The notes below the pieces were generated by a model. The model ran no database searches. It was given only the letters and a program-made list of their open reading frames with translations, and was not told where the DNA came from. The translations under genes were made by a program, and so were the position numbers. DNA of 64,000 nucleotides from Arcuatula senhousia (taxonomy: Eukaryota; Mollusca; Bivalvia; Mytilida; Mytilidae). Positions within the stretch are counted from its first letter, which is position 1. Each line of letters begins with the position of its first letter. The stretch covers positions 26,069,275-26,133,274 of the forward strand of contig OZ020308.1 of NCBI GenBank assembly GCA_963971305.1. The letters are read 5' to 3'. This document shows, in pieces, positions 26,301-38,117 of the stretch.

Positions 26301-29300
26301 AGTCAGACTGTGACAGAGCTTGAAGCTAGATATTAAAACTTTGCTGGACTGTGATTGGATTATAATATCAAGACTGGATTATCATTGTATGTTTTCAAGT
26401 TTTTAAATGGATGTAGTTTAATAAAATAAGAATAAAATTTTCCACATGATGGATAATTTTTTTGGGTGATTTTTCAAACAAGGATGAAATTTTCATTAAC
26501 ACCGGAGAAAATTGTATGTAAACATCCGCCAGCTGAACTCGGCATTCAACAGCTCTCTCAAAAGGCGGTCAACATATGATTTGACACCACTTATTCAATG
26601 GGAAAAAGGTTACACCATATAGATTTAATTTTATTTACATCAAACACTCTTCAGGGAAAGGTTGAAAGACTGAAAATAGTTGTTTGATTATAAAGGGGAA
26701 GCAATTACCATCATGTGCCCTATAGCCAAAATTATGTTTCTGTGTTTTCTTAACTCAGGCTTTTTATATCCACTTGTTTTGGTCTTATTTATTCATATCA
26801 AGTCTGATTGAAGGCCAGAGTCACACCATCACTTAATATTCCTGTTTTTGTGCTCAAATAAAACACATTTTGAAAAATACATTGATTTCAATGGAATTTT
26901 ATGCCGCAGTCACATTATTTGTCTTCTGTGTGTCTCTTCTTATCTAAATTACTTGCCGTACTTACTGAATAAGTCATTTAGTAAAGCCCTACTCACAAAA
27001 GCTGAACAAACCTTTCATTGATTTCATTATTTTTTTCAACAGCTATGGACTTAGCACCAGAATCAACATTTGCGCCATGAATGCATAAGACATGTAAGAG
27101 GGGAAGAAAAATTATGGATCAATGATAGGCTTCAACTATGGTTTATAAAGCATTTCTTGCTCATACGCAGGTAAATTTATATCAAATTCTGTATAACGTG
27201 CTGAAATATTTATGTTCATTTTTCTTTATTTACATATTGCGACGTGGCAGTTAAAAATATTTTATACGGCCAATTTTCTAGGTACACAATTTTCATTCCT
27301 TTTCTTTGTTTAGAATAAATCCCCATTCAACTGCTCAATGTGGAAAATAAGTAGCAATACTATGTATCTTTCCTACTAAAAAGATAAGAATAGAAAACAT
27401 TGCTTAAAATTTTGTTTATTCAGACATTGTATGTTGTTATATTTTGTAGGATTTTCATCGTTGGCCGCAGCCGAACAGTAGACATTCTTAAATCACCACA
27501 GGAAGCTAAAAAAGAGGTACAAAGATTTGAAAACTTTTCGTTATTCTTAAAAACAGATTGAAATACAAGAAAAAAGTGTTTCACGAACAAATGTCATGCA
27601 GGCCTAACAGTATAGCCAAAATTATGTTTCTGTGTTTTCTTAACTCAGGCTTTTTATATCCACTTGTTTTGGTCTTATTTATTCATATCAAGTCTGATTG
27701 AAGGCCAGAGTCACACCATCACTTAATATTCCTGTTTTTGTGCTCAAATAAAACACATTTTGAAAAATACATTGATTTCAATGGAATTTTATGCCGCAGT
27801 CACATTATTTGTCTTCTGTGTGTCTCTTCTTATCTAAATTACTTGCCGTACTTACTGAATAAGTCATTTAGTAAAGCCCTACTCACAAAAGCTGAACAAA
27901 CCTTTCATTGATTTCATTATTTTTTTCAACAGCTATGGACTTAGCACCAGAATCAACATTTGCGCCATGAATGCATAAGACATGTAAGAGGGGAAGAAAA
28001 ATTATGGATCAATGATAGGCTTCAACTATGGTTTATAAAGCATTTCTTGCTCATACGCAGGTAAATTTCTATCAAATTCTGTATAACGTGCTGAAATATT
28101 TATGTTCATTTTTCTTTATTTACATATTGCGACGTGGCAGTTAAAAATATTTTATACGGCCAATTTTCTAGGTACACAATTTTCATTCCTTTTCTTTGTT
28201 TAGAATAAATCCCCATTCAACTGCTCAATGTGGAAAATAAGTAGCAATACTATGTATCTTTCCTACTAAAAAGATAAGAATAGAAAACATTGCTTAAAAT
28301 TTTGTTTATTCAGACATTGTATGTTGTTATATTTTGTAGGATTTTCATCGTTGGCCGCAGCCGAACAGTAGACATTCTTAAATCACCACAGGAAGCTAAA
28401 AAAGAGGTACAAAGATTTGAAAACTTTTCGTTATTCTTAAAAACAGATTGAAATACAAGAAAAAAGTGTTTCACGAACAAATGTCATGCAGGCCTAACAG
28501 TATAGGTAACATCACAGGAATTAAGTATTGCGCAACCGGAAGTCAGACTGTGACAGAGCTTGAAGCTAGATATTAAAACTTTGCTGGACTGTGATTGGAT
28601 TATAATATCAAGACTAAATGATCATTGTATGTTTTCAAGTTTTTAAATGGATGTAGTTTAATAAAATAAGAATAAAATTTTCCACATGATGGATAATTTT
28701 TTTGGGTGATTTTTCAAACAAGGATGAAATTTTCATTAACACCGGAGAAAATTGTATGTAAACATCCGCCAGCTGAACTCGGCATTCAACAGCTCTCTCA
28801 AAAGGCGGTCAACATATGATTTGACACCACTTATTCAATGGGAAAAAGGTTACACCATATAGATTTAATTTTATTTACATCAAACACTCTTCAGGGAAAG
28901 GTTGAAAGACTGAAAATAGTTGTTTGATTATAAAGGGGAAGCAATTACCATCATGTGCCCTATAGCCAAAATTATGTTTCTGTGTTTTCTTAACTCAGGC
29001 TTTTTATATCCACTTGTTTTGGTCTTATTTATTCATATCAAGTCTGATTGAAGGCCAGAGTCACACCATCACTTAATATTCCTGTTTTTGTGCTCAAATA
29101 AAACACATTTTGAAAAATACATTGATTTCAATGGAATTTTATGCCGCAGTCACATTATTTGTCTTCTGTGTGTCTCTTCTTATCTAAATTACTTGCCGTA
29201 CTTACTGAATAAGTCATTTAGTAAAGCCCTACTCACAAAAGCTGAACAAACCTTTCATTGATTTCATTATTTTTTTCAACAGCTATGGACTTAGCACCAG

Positions 29301-30184
29301 AATCAACATTTGCGCCATGAATGCATAAGACATGTAAGAGGGGAAGAAAAATTATGGATCAATGATAGGCTTCAACTATGGTTTATAAAGCATTTCTTGC
29401 TCATACGCAGGTAAATTTCTATCAAATTCTGTATAACGTGCTGAAATATTTATGTTCATTTTTCTTTATTTACATATTGCGACGTGGCAGTTAAAAATAT
29501 TTTATACGGCCAATTTTCTAGGTACACAATTTTCATTCCTTTTCTTTGTTTAGAATAAATCCCCATTCAACTGCTCAATGTGGAAAATAAGTAGCAATAC
29601 TATGTATCTTTCCTACTAAAAAGATAAGAATAGAAAACATTGCTTAAAATTTTGTTTATTCAGACATTGTATGTTGTTATATTTTGTAGGATTTTCATCG
29701 TTGGCCGCAGCCGAACAGTAGACATTCTTAAATCACCACAGGAAGCTAAAAAAGAGGTACAAAGATTTGAAAACTTTTCGTTATTCTTAAAAACAGATTG
29801 AAATACAAGAAAAAAGTGTTTCACGAACAAATGTCATGCAGGCCTAACAGTATAGCCAAAATTATGTTTCTGTGTTTTCTTAACTCAGGCTTTTTATATC
29901 CACTTGTTTTGGTCTTATTTATTCATATCAAGTCTGATTGAAGGCCAGAGTCACACCATCACTTAATATTCCTGTTTTTGTGCTCAAATAAAACACATTT
30001 TGAAAAATACATTGATTTCAATGGAATTTTATGCCGCAGTCACATTATTTGTCTTCTGTGTGTCTCTTCTTATCTAAATTACTTGCCGTACTTACTGAAT
30101 AAGTCATTTAGTAAAGCCCTACTCACAAAAGCTGAACAAACCTTTCATTGATTTCATTATTTTTTTCAACAGCTATGGACTTAG

Positions 30185-33100
30185 CACCAGAATCAACATT
30201 TGCGCCATGAATGCATAAGACATGTAAGAGGGGAAGAAAAATTATGGATCAATGATAGGCTTCAACTATGGTTTATAAAGCATTTCTTGCTCATACGCAG
30301 GTAAATTTCTATCAAATTCTGTATAACGTGCTGAAATATTTATGTTCATTTTTCTTTATTTACATATTGCGACGTGGCAGTTAAAAATATTTTATACGGC
30401 CAATTTTCTAGGTACACAATTTTCATTCCTTTTCTTTGTTTAGAATAAATCCCCATTCAACTGCTCAATGTGGAAAATAAGTAGCAATACTATGTATCTT
30501 TCCTACTAAAAAGATAAGAATAGAAAACATTGCTTAAAATTTTGTTTATTCAGACATTGTATGTTGTTATATTTTGTAGGATTTTCATCGTTGGCCGCAG
30601 CCGAACAGTAGACATTCTTAAATCACCACAGGAAGCTAAAAAAGAGGTACAAAGATTTGAAAACTTTTCGTTATTCTTAAAAACAGATTGAAATACAAGA
30701 AAAAAGTGTTTCACGAACAAATGTCATGCAGGCCTAACAGTATAGGTAACATAACAGGAATTAAGTATTGCGCAACCGGAAGTCAGACTGTGACAGAGCT
30801 TGAAGCTAGATATTAAAACTTTGCTGGACTGTGATTGGATTATAATATCAAGACTGGATTATCATTGTATGTTTTCAAGTTTTTAAATGGATGTAGTTTA
30901 ATAAAATAAGAATAAAATTTTCCACATGATGGATAATTTTTTTGGGTGATTTTTCAAACAAGGATGAAATTTTCATTAACACCGGAGAAAATTGTATGTA
31001 AACATCCGCCAGCTGAACTCGGCATTCAACAGCTCTCTCAAAAGGCGGTCAACATATGATTTGACACCACTTATTCAATGGGAAAAAGGTTACACCATAT
31101 AGATTTAATTTTATTTACATCAAACACTCTTCAGGGAAAGGTTGAAAGACTGAAAATAGTTGTTTGATTATAAAGGGGAAGCAATTACCATCATGTGCCC
31201 TAGAAATGATATGTGTAACGGAAGGGGAAGTCTAAGTGAACAAAAAGAGGGCCTTCTGTCCATCCCTAGACAATATGGTGGAAATACACGTGCTGATAGT
31301 TATCAACAAGACCAACACAACACTAGACGGGGAATGGTATCATCCTTAAATGTTTCTTCTGACAGTGTTGACAGAAAAATGCAGACGGACGACAGCTTCA
31401 GTCTTCAACAGAATTTATCCGGACGGAATGTCAGACAAGGTATTGTTATCAATTATTAGACAATCAGTTTAAATCTCGATTTTGGGTCCGTTAGTTTCGC
31501 CAAATGAGGGCTGTTGGTTCTAATCGTGAATACATTTTAAAATTGATGCAAAACATTTTATGGATAAACTAAAAACATTAGGTCACACAGGATATTTAGT
31601 GTAAAGTAATTTTAAAACATTCGGAATGAAAGAATTTACGATACATAAGTGAATTTTACAGAAAAAAAAATACTAAAACAAGGATATCGTTACCACAAAT
31701 TAGTAAAATTGTTTACTAAGTTTTATCATAAATGTCTATACCATATTGAAAAAAATAACTGTAAAGCGTCGATCTTTTTATTGTAAAGGGAATACTCCAT
31801 CTCGATTTCTATGGTAATGTTGTTTATAGGTAGTGTTGTTTATAAAGCAAATAAATTAAAAAAAATCCTTGAGGAATGAAAACCGGGCTCAAAACTTTAT
31901 TGAGTAAAGGTTATGAATTGAACACTTCAATAAATATTTTAATTTAATCTTTTTTGTTAGAAATTTTGATAATTTGATACTTACTCATGTTACTTTAAAA
32001 CGTTAATTGCGTTTTGATAATTTTGTCATTTGTGAGAATTAATTACAAGGATCAAGTGAAAATAGGTTTGTATTATGATAAATCACCAAATCGTTATTTT
32101 TTTAAGTGTAGTGTTGGATTTAAAATCGATATACTTGATTTTTTTACACCAGTCAATAGATGCTTCTAAGCTAGCTATCAGTAACTTACAGTGTTCTCAA
32201 GAGAGTTTCTTTTTCTTGTTGTCTTATTGCCTCAGTTTCTCTCTTGTTAAATTAATTGCACTATTGACTTGATTTTTACTGTGTGTTAGTTTGTGGTTTG
32301 TTATTGATTATCAATAGGGCTCAAAAACTAGTTTAATCCCGCTTCATGTTAAATGTGCCTGTCCTAAGCCAGAGATTTTTATGTGGCCTGCAAAGTGTTG
32401 CAGAAGTGACATATAGGGGTTACTCTGGCACCACCCGTCGTCTTGTGTCTTCCTGCTTCCTGCGGCGTCACAAAAATTTTCGTCGCAGTTTTCCAAGAAA
32501 TTACAAGTCACAACCTCTTGATATTTGGTATGTGGCTTCCTCCTATGGTACTATATGGTGAAAAGCGATTTTATACCCGCATCCCATCTACTTCCTGATT
32601 ACCGATTATTTCAAGACGCAGGCGACATACGTCTTTAATGGAAGACCGCCATTCTAGTTATCAAAGCTGATGTTTGAATTCTTCGAATTCATGTATATTG
32701 ATCTTTACCAAGAATGGAGTCTTCAATTGACAGTTTAGGATTTCGCTTGAATCATAGGCATTATATATTTTCAATCTAGTGTTAATTGCCAATTGCAAAA
32801 CAGCTAGCAGCGACCTTTGGTCACATTGAAGGCTGCCGTCTGTTTTCCTATCATCGTTTATTGTAGGTTGTGTCGGGTAGACTTTTCAACATTTCATTAT
32901 CTTCTATTAAATACTTTACGGTTATTGAAAAAGATGCTTCGACTCCCTCTCATTAACCTTATTTCAAAGTCAGTCACTATTGAAATTGAAGGACTTAGAT
33001 TTAAAAAACCACAAGTTATTGATTACTTAAGTACAGAGCCAATGCGAAAATTCACTTAATATCCAAATAATTTTTAATAATCCGAAGTAAATTCTCGATA

Positions 33101-33874
33101 TTTGACAAAATTAAGAACATAAAAAAATGTGGTTTATACGATAACGTAACCCTCCCTATTATTCTCTCCAAACGAAGGGGAAGGCGTAAGGGTCACGTAA
33201 TCGTAACTTCAAAATAATTATAAGTGGTCAACTATAATGCTCAAGATTAGACACATCCGTCTACTTAATATATATATATATATATATATATAAGCTATTT
33301 TACAATGTAAATCCAGCTGATACAAATGCCTTCAAAATTCTTTCTTTGCAATTGTTTTCTTGATTTAGGTATATCTGAACTAAAACATGATTCATTCAGA
33401 GATGGTCGCAGAAACAATGAGGGTCCGCCTAATTCTCAGCAACCGTCAAGGGCTATCGAGAGGTCCCACAGTATGCCGACCTATCAAAACGTTATGCCAA
33501 TAATAGGTGTTGGTACGTCGCTGTCGAGTCCTGCTAAGGATCAGGATCACATACAGAGTGCCAGAATGGCGAATGGTGGTTTTAGACAAAGGTGCAGTAA
33601 TCCTGCGGCTAATAGAGCAAGATATCAAGCCACAAATGTAAGAGGGGGATATCGGTATGGAGTAAGATTTGGATACCAGTCTTCCAGTCAAACAGTTGGA
33701 TATGCCTCTGCTCATGCGCCAGCGGTGTCACGTTATTCTGCCAGACACCATCGCCCAAACGTTTACGAAAGGCAACGACAACAAAGCAGTAGAGAGCACT
33801 TTTTCCAAAGAAGTTGTCCAGAACTTATGAATCCTCATTTAATGAACTCACATTTTGGTCCAAACTTTCAATAA
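30185..33874 (+). CDS. 3' part of an unrecognised gene at the array edge (exons 30185-30300, 30580-30646, 31160-31439, 33369-33874)
   Basis: I do not recognise the product. Four segments join in one frame: 116, 67, 280 and 506 nt give 322 codons plus stop. The last two exons are the best supported. They end and start in matching phase 1 (CAAG|GTATTG donor, TTGATTTAG|GT acceptor preceded by a pyrimidine tract), giving ...NVRQ-GISELKHD... . The first two exons are the copy of the repeated pair in the last array unit and are much less certain. The deduced C-terminal 260 residues are rich in Ser, Gln, Asn and Arg, lack hydrophobic segments and look disordered. No start codon is visible; the 5' end would lie in or beyond the array. 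It could also be a degraded gene, because the last exon is duplicated downstream. Confidence 0.5.
31160..31439 (+). CDS. Penultimate coding exon of the array-edge gene
   Basis: The frame opens directly after TAG at 31157-31159 (also the only AG giving phase 0) and runs 93 codons to the donor CAAG|GTATTG. Its first 41 nt are array sequence shared with all L units, and the rest is unique. The peptide starts LFDYKGEAITIMCPRNDMCN and continues hydrophilic, with QQDQHNTRR and MQTDDSFSLQQ. The acceptor (GAAAATAG) is poor, so an alternative start at 31204 after CCCTAG is possible; that would break the phase match with the upstream exon candidate. Confidence 0.5.
31440..33368. other. Intron of the array-edge gene; no gene seen
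   Basis: AT-rich sequence. The right part (from 32129) belongs to the 2300-bp duplication. It includes a GC-richer stretch at 32420-32500 (GTCGTCTTGTGTC..., CGTCGCAG) that resembles debris of a repeat element. The open frames at 32346-32561 and 32817-33059 have no splice support or recognisable motif. Confidence 0.5.
33269..33292. repeat. (TA)n microsatellite
   Basis: Twelve TA dinucleotides lie about 75 bp upstream of the last-exon acceptor. The same tract with the same length is present in the second duplicate at 35569-35592. A fast-mutating tract of equal length argues that the duplication is very young or an assembly product. Confidence 0.9.
33369..33874 (+). CDS. Last coding exon of the array-edge gene, copy 1
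   Basis: It starts after TTTTCTTGATTTAG and completes a Gly codon begun at 31439. It then runs 167 further codons to TAA at 33872-33874. The peptide has polar, Arg- and Gln-rich stretches (FRDGRRNNEGPPNSQQPSR, VYERQRQQSSREHFFQ), a Tyr/Gly/Arg-rich patch (VRGGYRYGVRFGYQ) and the end HLMNSHFGPNFQ. There are no Cys clusters or membrane segments. The composition suggests a disordered, possibly nucleic-acid-binding tail, which is inference only. Confidence 0.6.
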
Positions 33875-34162
33875 TTTCGCATGAATGAATCAACAGAACA
33901 AGATAAAACATGCTTGAAAAAAAAATAACAGTAAAGTGTTATATAGTGTACGAGACTAACAGTTTATGTTCAAATATGTTTAAAAAGTCACATAGCATTG
34001 TACTCACACCCTCAATAACTGTTTAATAATAGCTTCAATCATTGAGTTAAATACATTTATGAATTTGTTTTACAAATATAGTAAAAATATATACGCTGTG
34101 AACCAGTTGTAATTTTGTACCAATACAAAATGTACTAAACAACTTCACCAATCATTTATATT

Positions 34163-34428
34163 GCGGTCACACTAATTAGCGCCCGGGGAGGGATTTAGCG
34201 CCCGGGGAGTACTGAATAGCGCCCGGGAACAGATTTAGCGCCCGGGGAATGCATCTTCATTTATTATATGAAGGTTGATCAAACCATTTAGAAAAAATAA
34301 CCATCTGCATATTTGCACATTCAACACATGCATTTTTTGCAAAAAAAAACAAACAAAAAACCCACATACACACAAAAAAAACTAAGTAACCTTTCAAGGT
34401 TATTTTTAATAATGAACAAAACATATAT
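34163..34428. mobile_element. Truncated left arm of a terminal-inverted-repeat element
   Basis: It carries CACTAATTAGCGCCCGGGG followed by three more TAGCGCCCGGG modules, identical to the left arm at 36463. It is cut by the duplication junction, so the element was present before the 2300-bp duplication and only its left 265 bp was copied. Confidence 0.85.
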
Positions 34429-36728
34429 ATATACTTGATTTTTTTACACCAGTCAATAGATGCTTCTAAGCTAGCTATCAGTAACTTACAGTGTTCTCAA
34501 GAGAGTTTCTTTTTCTTGTTGTCTTATTGCCTCAGTTTCTCTCTTGTTAAATTAATTGCACTATTGACTTGATTTTTACTGTGTGTTAGTTTGTGGTTTG
34601 TTATTGATTATCAATAGGGCTCAAAAACTAGTTTAATCCCGCTTCATGTTAAATGTGCCTGTCCTAAGCCAGAGATTTTTATGTGGCCTGCAAAGTGTTG
34701 CAGAAGTGACATATAGGGGTTACTCTGGCACCACCCGTCGTCTTGTGTCTTCCTGCTTCCTGCGGCGTCACAAAAATTTTCGTCGCAGTTTTCCAAGAAA
34801 TTACAAGTCACAACCTCTTGATATTTGGTATGTGGCTTCCTCCTATGGTACTATATGGTGAAAAGCGATTTTATACCCGCATCCCATCTACTTCCTGATT
34901 ACCGATTATTTCAAGACGCAGGCGACATACGTCTTTAATGGAAGACCGCCATTCTAGTTATCAAAGCTGATGTTTGAATTCTTCGAATTCATGTATATTG
35001 ATCTTTACCAAGAATGGAGTCTTCAATTGACAGTTTAGGATTTCGCTTGAATCATAGGCATTATATATTTTCAATCTAGTGTTAATTGCCAATTGCAAAA
35101 CAGCTAGCAGCGACCTTTGGTCACATTGAAGGCTGCCGTCTGTTTTCCTATCATCGTTTATTGTAGGTTGTGTCGGGTAGACTTTTCAACATTTCATTAT
35201 CTTCTATTAAATACTTTACGGTTATTGAAAAAGATGCTTCGACTCCCTCTCATTAACCTTATTTCAAAGTCAGTCACTATTGAAATTGAAGGACTTAGAT
35301 TTAAAAAACCACAAGTTATTGATTACTTAAGTACAGAGCCAATGCGAAAATTCACTTAATATCCAAATAATTTTTAATAATCCGAAGTAAATTCTCGATA
35401 TTTGACAAAATTAAGAACATAAAAAAATGTGGTTTATACGATAACGTAACCCTCCCTATTATTCTCTCCAAACGAAGGGGAAGGCGTAAGGGTCACGTAA
35501 TCGTAACTTCAAAATAATTATAAGTGGTCAACTATAATGCTCAAGATTAGACACATCCGTCTACTTAATATATATATATATATATATATATAAGCTATTT
35601 TACAATGTAAATCCAGCTGATACAAATGCCTTCAAAATTCTTTCTTTGCAATTGTTTTCTTGATTTAGGTATATCTGAACTAAAACATGATTCATTCAGA
35701 GATGGTCGCAGAAACAATGAGGGTCCGCCTAATTCTCAGCAACCGTCAAGGGCTATCGAGAGGTCCCACAGTATGCCGACCTATCAAAACGTTATGCCAA
35801 TAATAGGTGTTGGTACGTCGCTGTCGAGTCCTGCTAAGGATCAGGATCACATACAGAGTGCCAGAATGGCGAATGGTGGTTTTAGACAAAGGTGCAGTAA
35901 TCCTGCGGCTAATAGAGCAAGATATCAAGCCACAAATGTAAGAGGGGGATATCGGTATGGAGTAAGATTTGGATACCAGTCTTCCAGTCAAACAGTTGGA
36001 TATGCCTCTGCTCATGCGCCAGCGGTGTCACGTTATTCTGCCAGACACCATCGCCCAAACGTTTACGAAAGGCAACGACAACAAAGCAGTAGAGAGCACT
36101 TTTTCCAAAGAAGTTGTCCAGAACTTATGAATCCTCATTTAATGAACTCACATTTTGGTCCAAACTTTCAATAATTTCGCATGAATGAATCAACAGAACA
36201 AGATAAAACATGCTTGAAAAAAAAATAACAGTAAAGTGTTATATAGTGTACGAGACTAACAGTTTATGTTCAAATATGTTTAAAAAGTCACATAGCATTG
36301 TACTCACACCCTCAATAACTGTTTAATAATAGCTTCAATCATTGAGTTAAATACATTTATGAATTTGTTTTACAAATATAGTAAAAATATATACGCTGTG
36401 AACCAGTTGTAATTTTGTACCAATACAAAATGTACTAAACAACTTCACCAATCATTTATATTGCGGTCACACTAATTAGCGCCCGGGGAGGGATTTAGCG
36501 CCCGGGGAGTACTGAATAGCGCCCGGGAACAGATTTAGCGCCCGGGGAATGCATCTTCATTTATTATATGAAGGTTGATCAAACCATTTAGAAAAAATAA
36601 CCATCTGCATATTTGCACATTCAACACATGCATTTTTTGCAAAAAAAAACAAACAAAAAACCCACATACACACAAAAAAAACTAAGTAACCTTTCAAGGT
36701 TATTTTTAATAATGAACAAAACATATAT
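34429..36728. repeat. 2300-bp tandem duplication, copy 2
   Basis: I noticed no difference from copy 1 on reading, including the 182-codon frame at 35626-36174 and the (TA)12 tract. The copies diverge at 36730, where copy 2 continues into the intact inverted-repeat element. Copy 2 is therefore the original right-hand context and copy 1 ends at the junction. Confidence 0.95.
35669..36174 (+). CDS. Second identical copy of the last coding exon
   Basis: It has the same acceptor, same phase, same 167 codons and same stop as 33369-33874. Normal splicing and polyadenylation would use the first copy, so this one is redundant unless transcripts skip the first. It has no preceding exon of its own. With no differences from copy 1 there is no sign of decay or of divergent function. 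Confidence 0.5.
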
Positions 36729-37496
36729 AAAAACTAACATATTATACTTCTTAAAGATTTAACATGCCATCAAATTATATTGTCCAAATGCACTTATTTT
36801 TTAAATGATGAATGAACAACCAATATCAAGATCCTAGCCTTAGGACCAATTACGCTAATCAATGAAGGTGACGCGTAGTTTGTAAAAAATATACATCTAC
36901 ATGAATATTATTCACTAACATTCGACTTTATAATCTAAAATATTTGTCATTCAGGTCCAAGATGCCGGCAAGTAAAAAGCGAAAAATAAAACCCACTGCC
37001 AAAGCAGCCTTGTTCTGGAAAAAATGTGGAATTTGTAAGGAAAGTTGTAGCAAATGCAGCAAATATTGCACAACTTGTGACACATTCTACCATCCTCAAT
37101 GTGAAAAAGTTGAACTTGTTGAGTATGAAATGTTTGTCATCCGTAGGAGTTTGCCCTATACCTACCTTTATCTTACTCATTTAAAACATATTCAGCTCTC
37201 ACATATTCTCTTAAAAATAAGTCATGTTCTAATCATCAAATTCTTGGATTTTAACGCACAGTTTTTTGTTCTTTTTATAGTTTTTAATTTAGTCCATTGT
37301 TGTAATATATAGATAACATTGTGAATAATAAAGGTAGAAATGTTGTATGTATAATTCATTTTTTATCAACCCAATCTATATTCTATAAAGTTTCCCCGGG
37401 CGCTTAATCTGTTCCCGGGTGCTATTTAGTACTCCCCGGGCGCTAAATATTTCCCCCGGGCGCTAACTCCTTCCCCAGGCGCTAATTAGTGCGACC
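36465..37496. mobile_element. 1.0-kb element with long GC-rich terminal inverted repeats
   Basis: The left end GGTCACACTAATTAGCGCC and right end (reverse strand) GGGTCGCACTAATTAGCGCC match. Each is followed by a series of TAGCGCCCGGGGA modules: four on the left, five on the right. The arms pair over about 95-115 bp. The modules are themselves palindromic at the CCCGGG core, like subterminal binding sites of a transposase. The interior is AT-rich with one short Cys-rich frame. No transposase is visible, so it is probably non-autonomous. The element family is not recognised. Confidence 0.85.
36962..37312 (+). CDS. Cys/His-rich small protein inside the inverted-repeat element
   Basis: The frame from ATG at 36962 gives 116 residues. 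A basic start (MPASKKRKIKP) is followed by a cluster CGICKESCSKCSKYCTTCD and then FYHPQCEK. Spacing is C-x2-C-x3-C-x2-C-x3-C-x2-C-x5-H-x2-C, like a small zinc-binding finger of PHD or related type. The C-terminal half is hydrophobic and low in complexity and probably reads into non-coding sequence. A TTTGTCATTCAG acceptor just before the ATG suggests this is one exon of a larger gene. It may be part of a lost transposase or a captured host exon. Confidence 0.35.
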   Translation: MPASKKRKIKPTAKAALFWKKCGICKESCSKCSKYCTTCDTFYHPQCEKVELVEYEMFVIRRSLPYTYLYLTHLKHIQLSHILLKISHVLIIKFLDFNAQFFVLFIVFNLVHCCNI

Positions 37497-37569
37497 CTTT
37501 TTATTGTTATGTATTGTGTCAAGTGGACGATGCAGATCTTTGTTGGATGAAAGTTTCAGTTTCTGAGAT

Positions 37570-38117
37570 ATTAAGGTTCATCTGTACCTTTCTTTAAAAC
37601 ATGGCGTTATTTTTAATCTATTTTCATTATATGCAAAGCCAAAACTGCACATAAAATTTAAATTTAAAGTGTAGCTGGACCTAGATATTAAAAATTCTTA
37701 CCTTTTCCATATGTATTCTTCCCAAAAAAAATACTTTATTTTAGGGATCTCTATTTTCTCTACTTTTAAAAACACCCGATTTAAGGCTAATATCACTTTC
37801 AACCTTTCTTGTGGCCTCAAATTTCATGCAACTTTCAATCAGGGATTTAACTAAAAGTGTTCACCTGGTTTCATGTAAGAGGCACAATAGGGATAGTTTG
37901 TCCTTTTTCAATTTAAAATCTGAAAAGGAAAAATAAGAGATCTTTAGTTTTAAGGAACCTACAATGAAAAATTGATAGAAATTGAATCAGAAATCACCAT
38001 ATCTAGGTCCAGCTATGCTTTATTTTATTATTTTATTTGCAGTTTTTGTTCTGCATATACTAAAAAATAGTTACAAAATTTCGCTATTTTTAACGAAAGG
38101 TACAGATTAACCTTATA
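37570..38117. mobile_element. Foldback MITE with about 130-bp inverted arms
   Basis: The left arm AAGGTTCATCTGTACCTTTC... and right arm ...GAAAGGTACAGATTAACCTT are imperfect inverted repeats. Pairing continues inward to GTAGCTGGACCTAGATAT near 37672 and ATATCTAGGTCCAGCTATG near 37998. TA flanks both ends, which fits a Tc1/mariner-type MITE. No coding capacity. Confidence 0.75.

Larger units (their letters stand above)
1..31200. repeat. 28-unit tandem array of 890-bp (S) and 1350-bp (L) units
   Basis: Units start at 1, 891, 1781, 2671, 4021, 5375, 6265, 7615, 9542, 10896, 11786, 13136, 14026, 15376, 16726, 17616, 18506, 19862, 20752, 21642, 22992, 23882, 24772, 25662, 27012, 27902, 29252 and 30142. 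Short steps are exactly 890 bp. Long steps are 1350 bp, or 1354 or 1356 with small indels, and 1927 where a 577-bp element is inserted. Differences I could see by eye are few: a 4-bp insertion in units 5 and 9, a 6-bp insertion in unit 17, one substitution near 27179, and a small cluster near 28513 and 28615. Such uniformity means very recent amplification or strong homogenisation. The array runs off the left edge. At its right end it passes without a break into a coding exon, so it seems to have grown from part of that gene. Confidence 0.98.
32129..34428. repeat. 2300-bp tandem duplication, copy 1
   Basis: Every base compared from 32129 onward recurs 2300 bp later, to the end of this copy at 34428. 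It contains intron sequence, the acceptor and last coding exon of the + strand gene, its 3' flank, and the left arm of a terminal-inverted-repeat element. The left break is in TCGAT|AT and the junction falls in an ATATAT run, so short TA-rich homology probably guided the duplication. Confidence 0.95.

Noticed and set aside
1..31200. CRISPR-like or ribosomal repeat interpretation of the array
   Set aside because: Units are 890-1350 bp with no short repeat/spacer alternation, and no rRNA or tRNA sequence was recognised in them.
33446..33715. 89-codon - strand frame (and its copy at 35746-36015)
   Set aside because: It is antisense to the last coding exon, which has splice-phase support on the + strand.
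36947..37180. 77-codon - strand frame
   Set aside because: It is the antisense shadow of the Cys/His-rich + strand frame.
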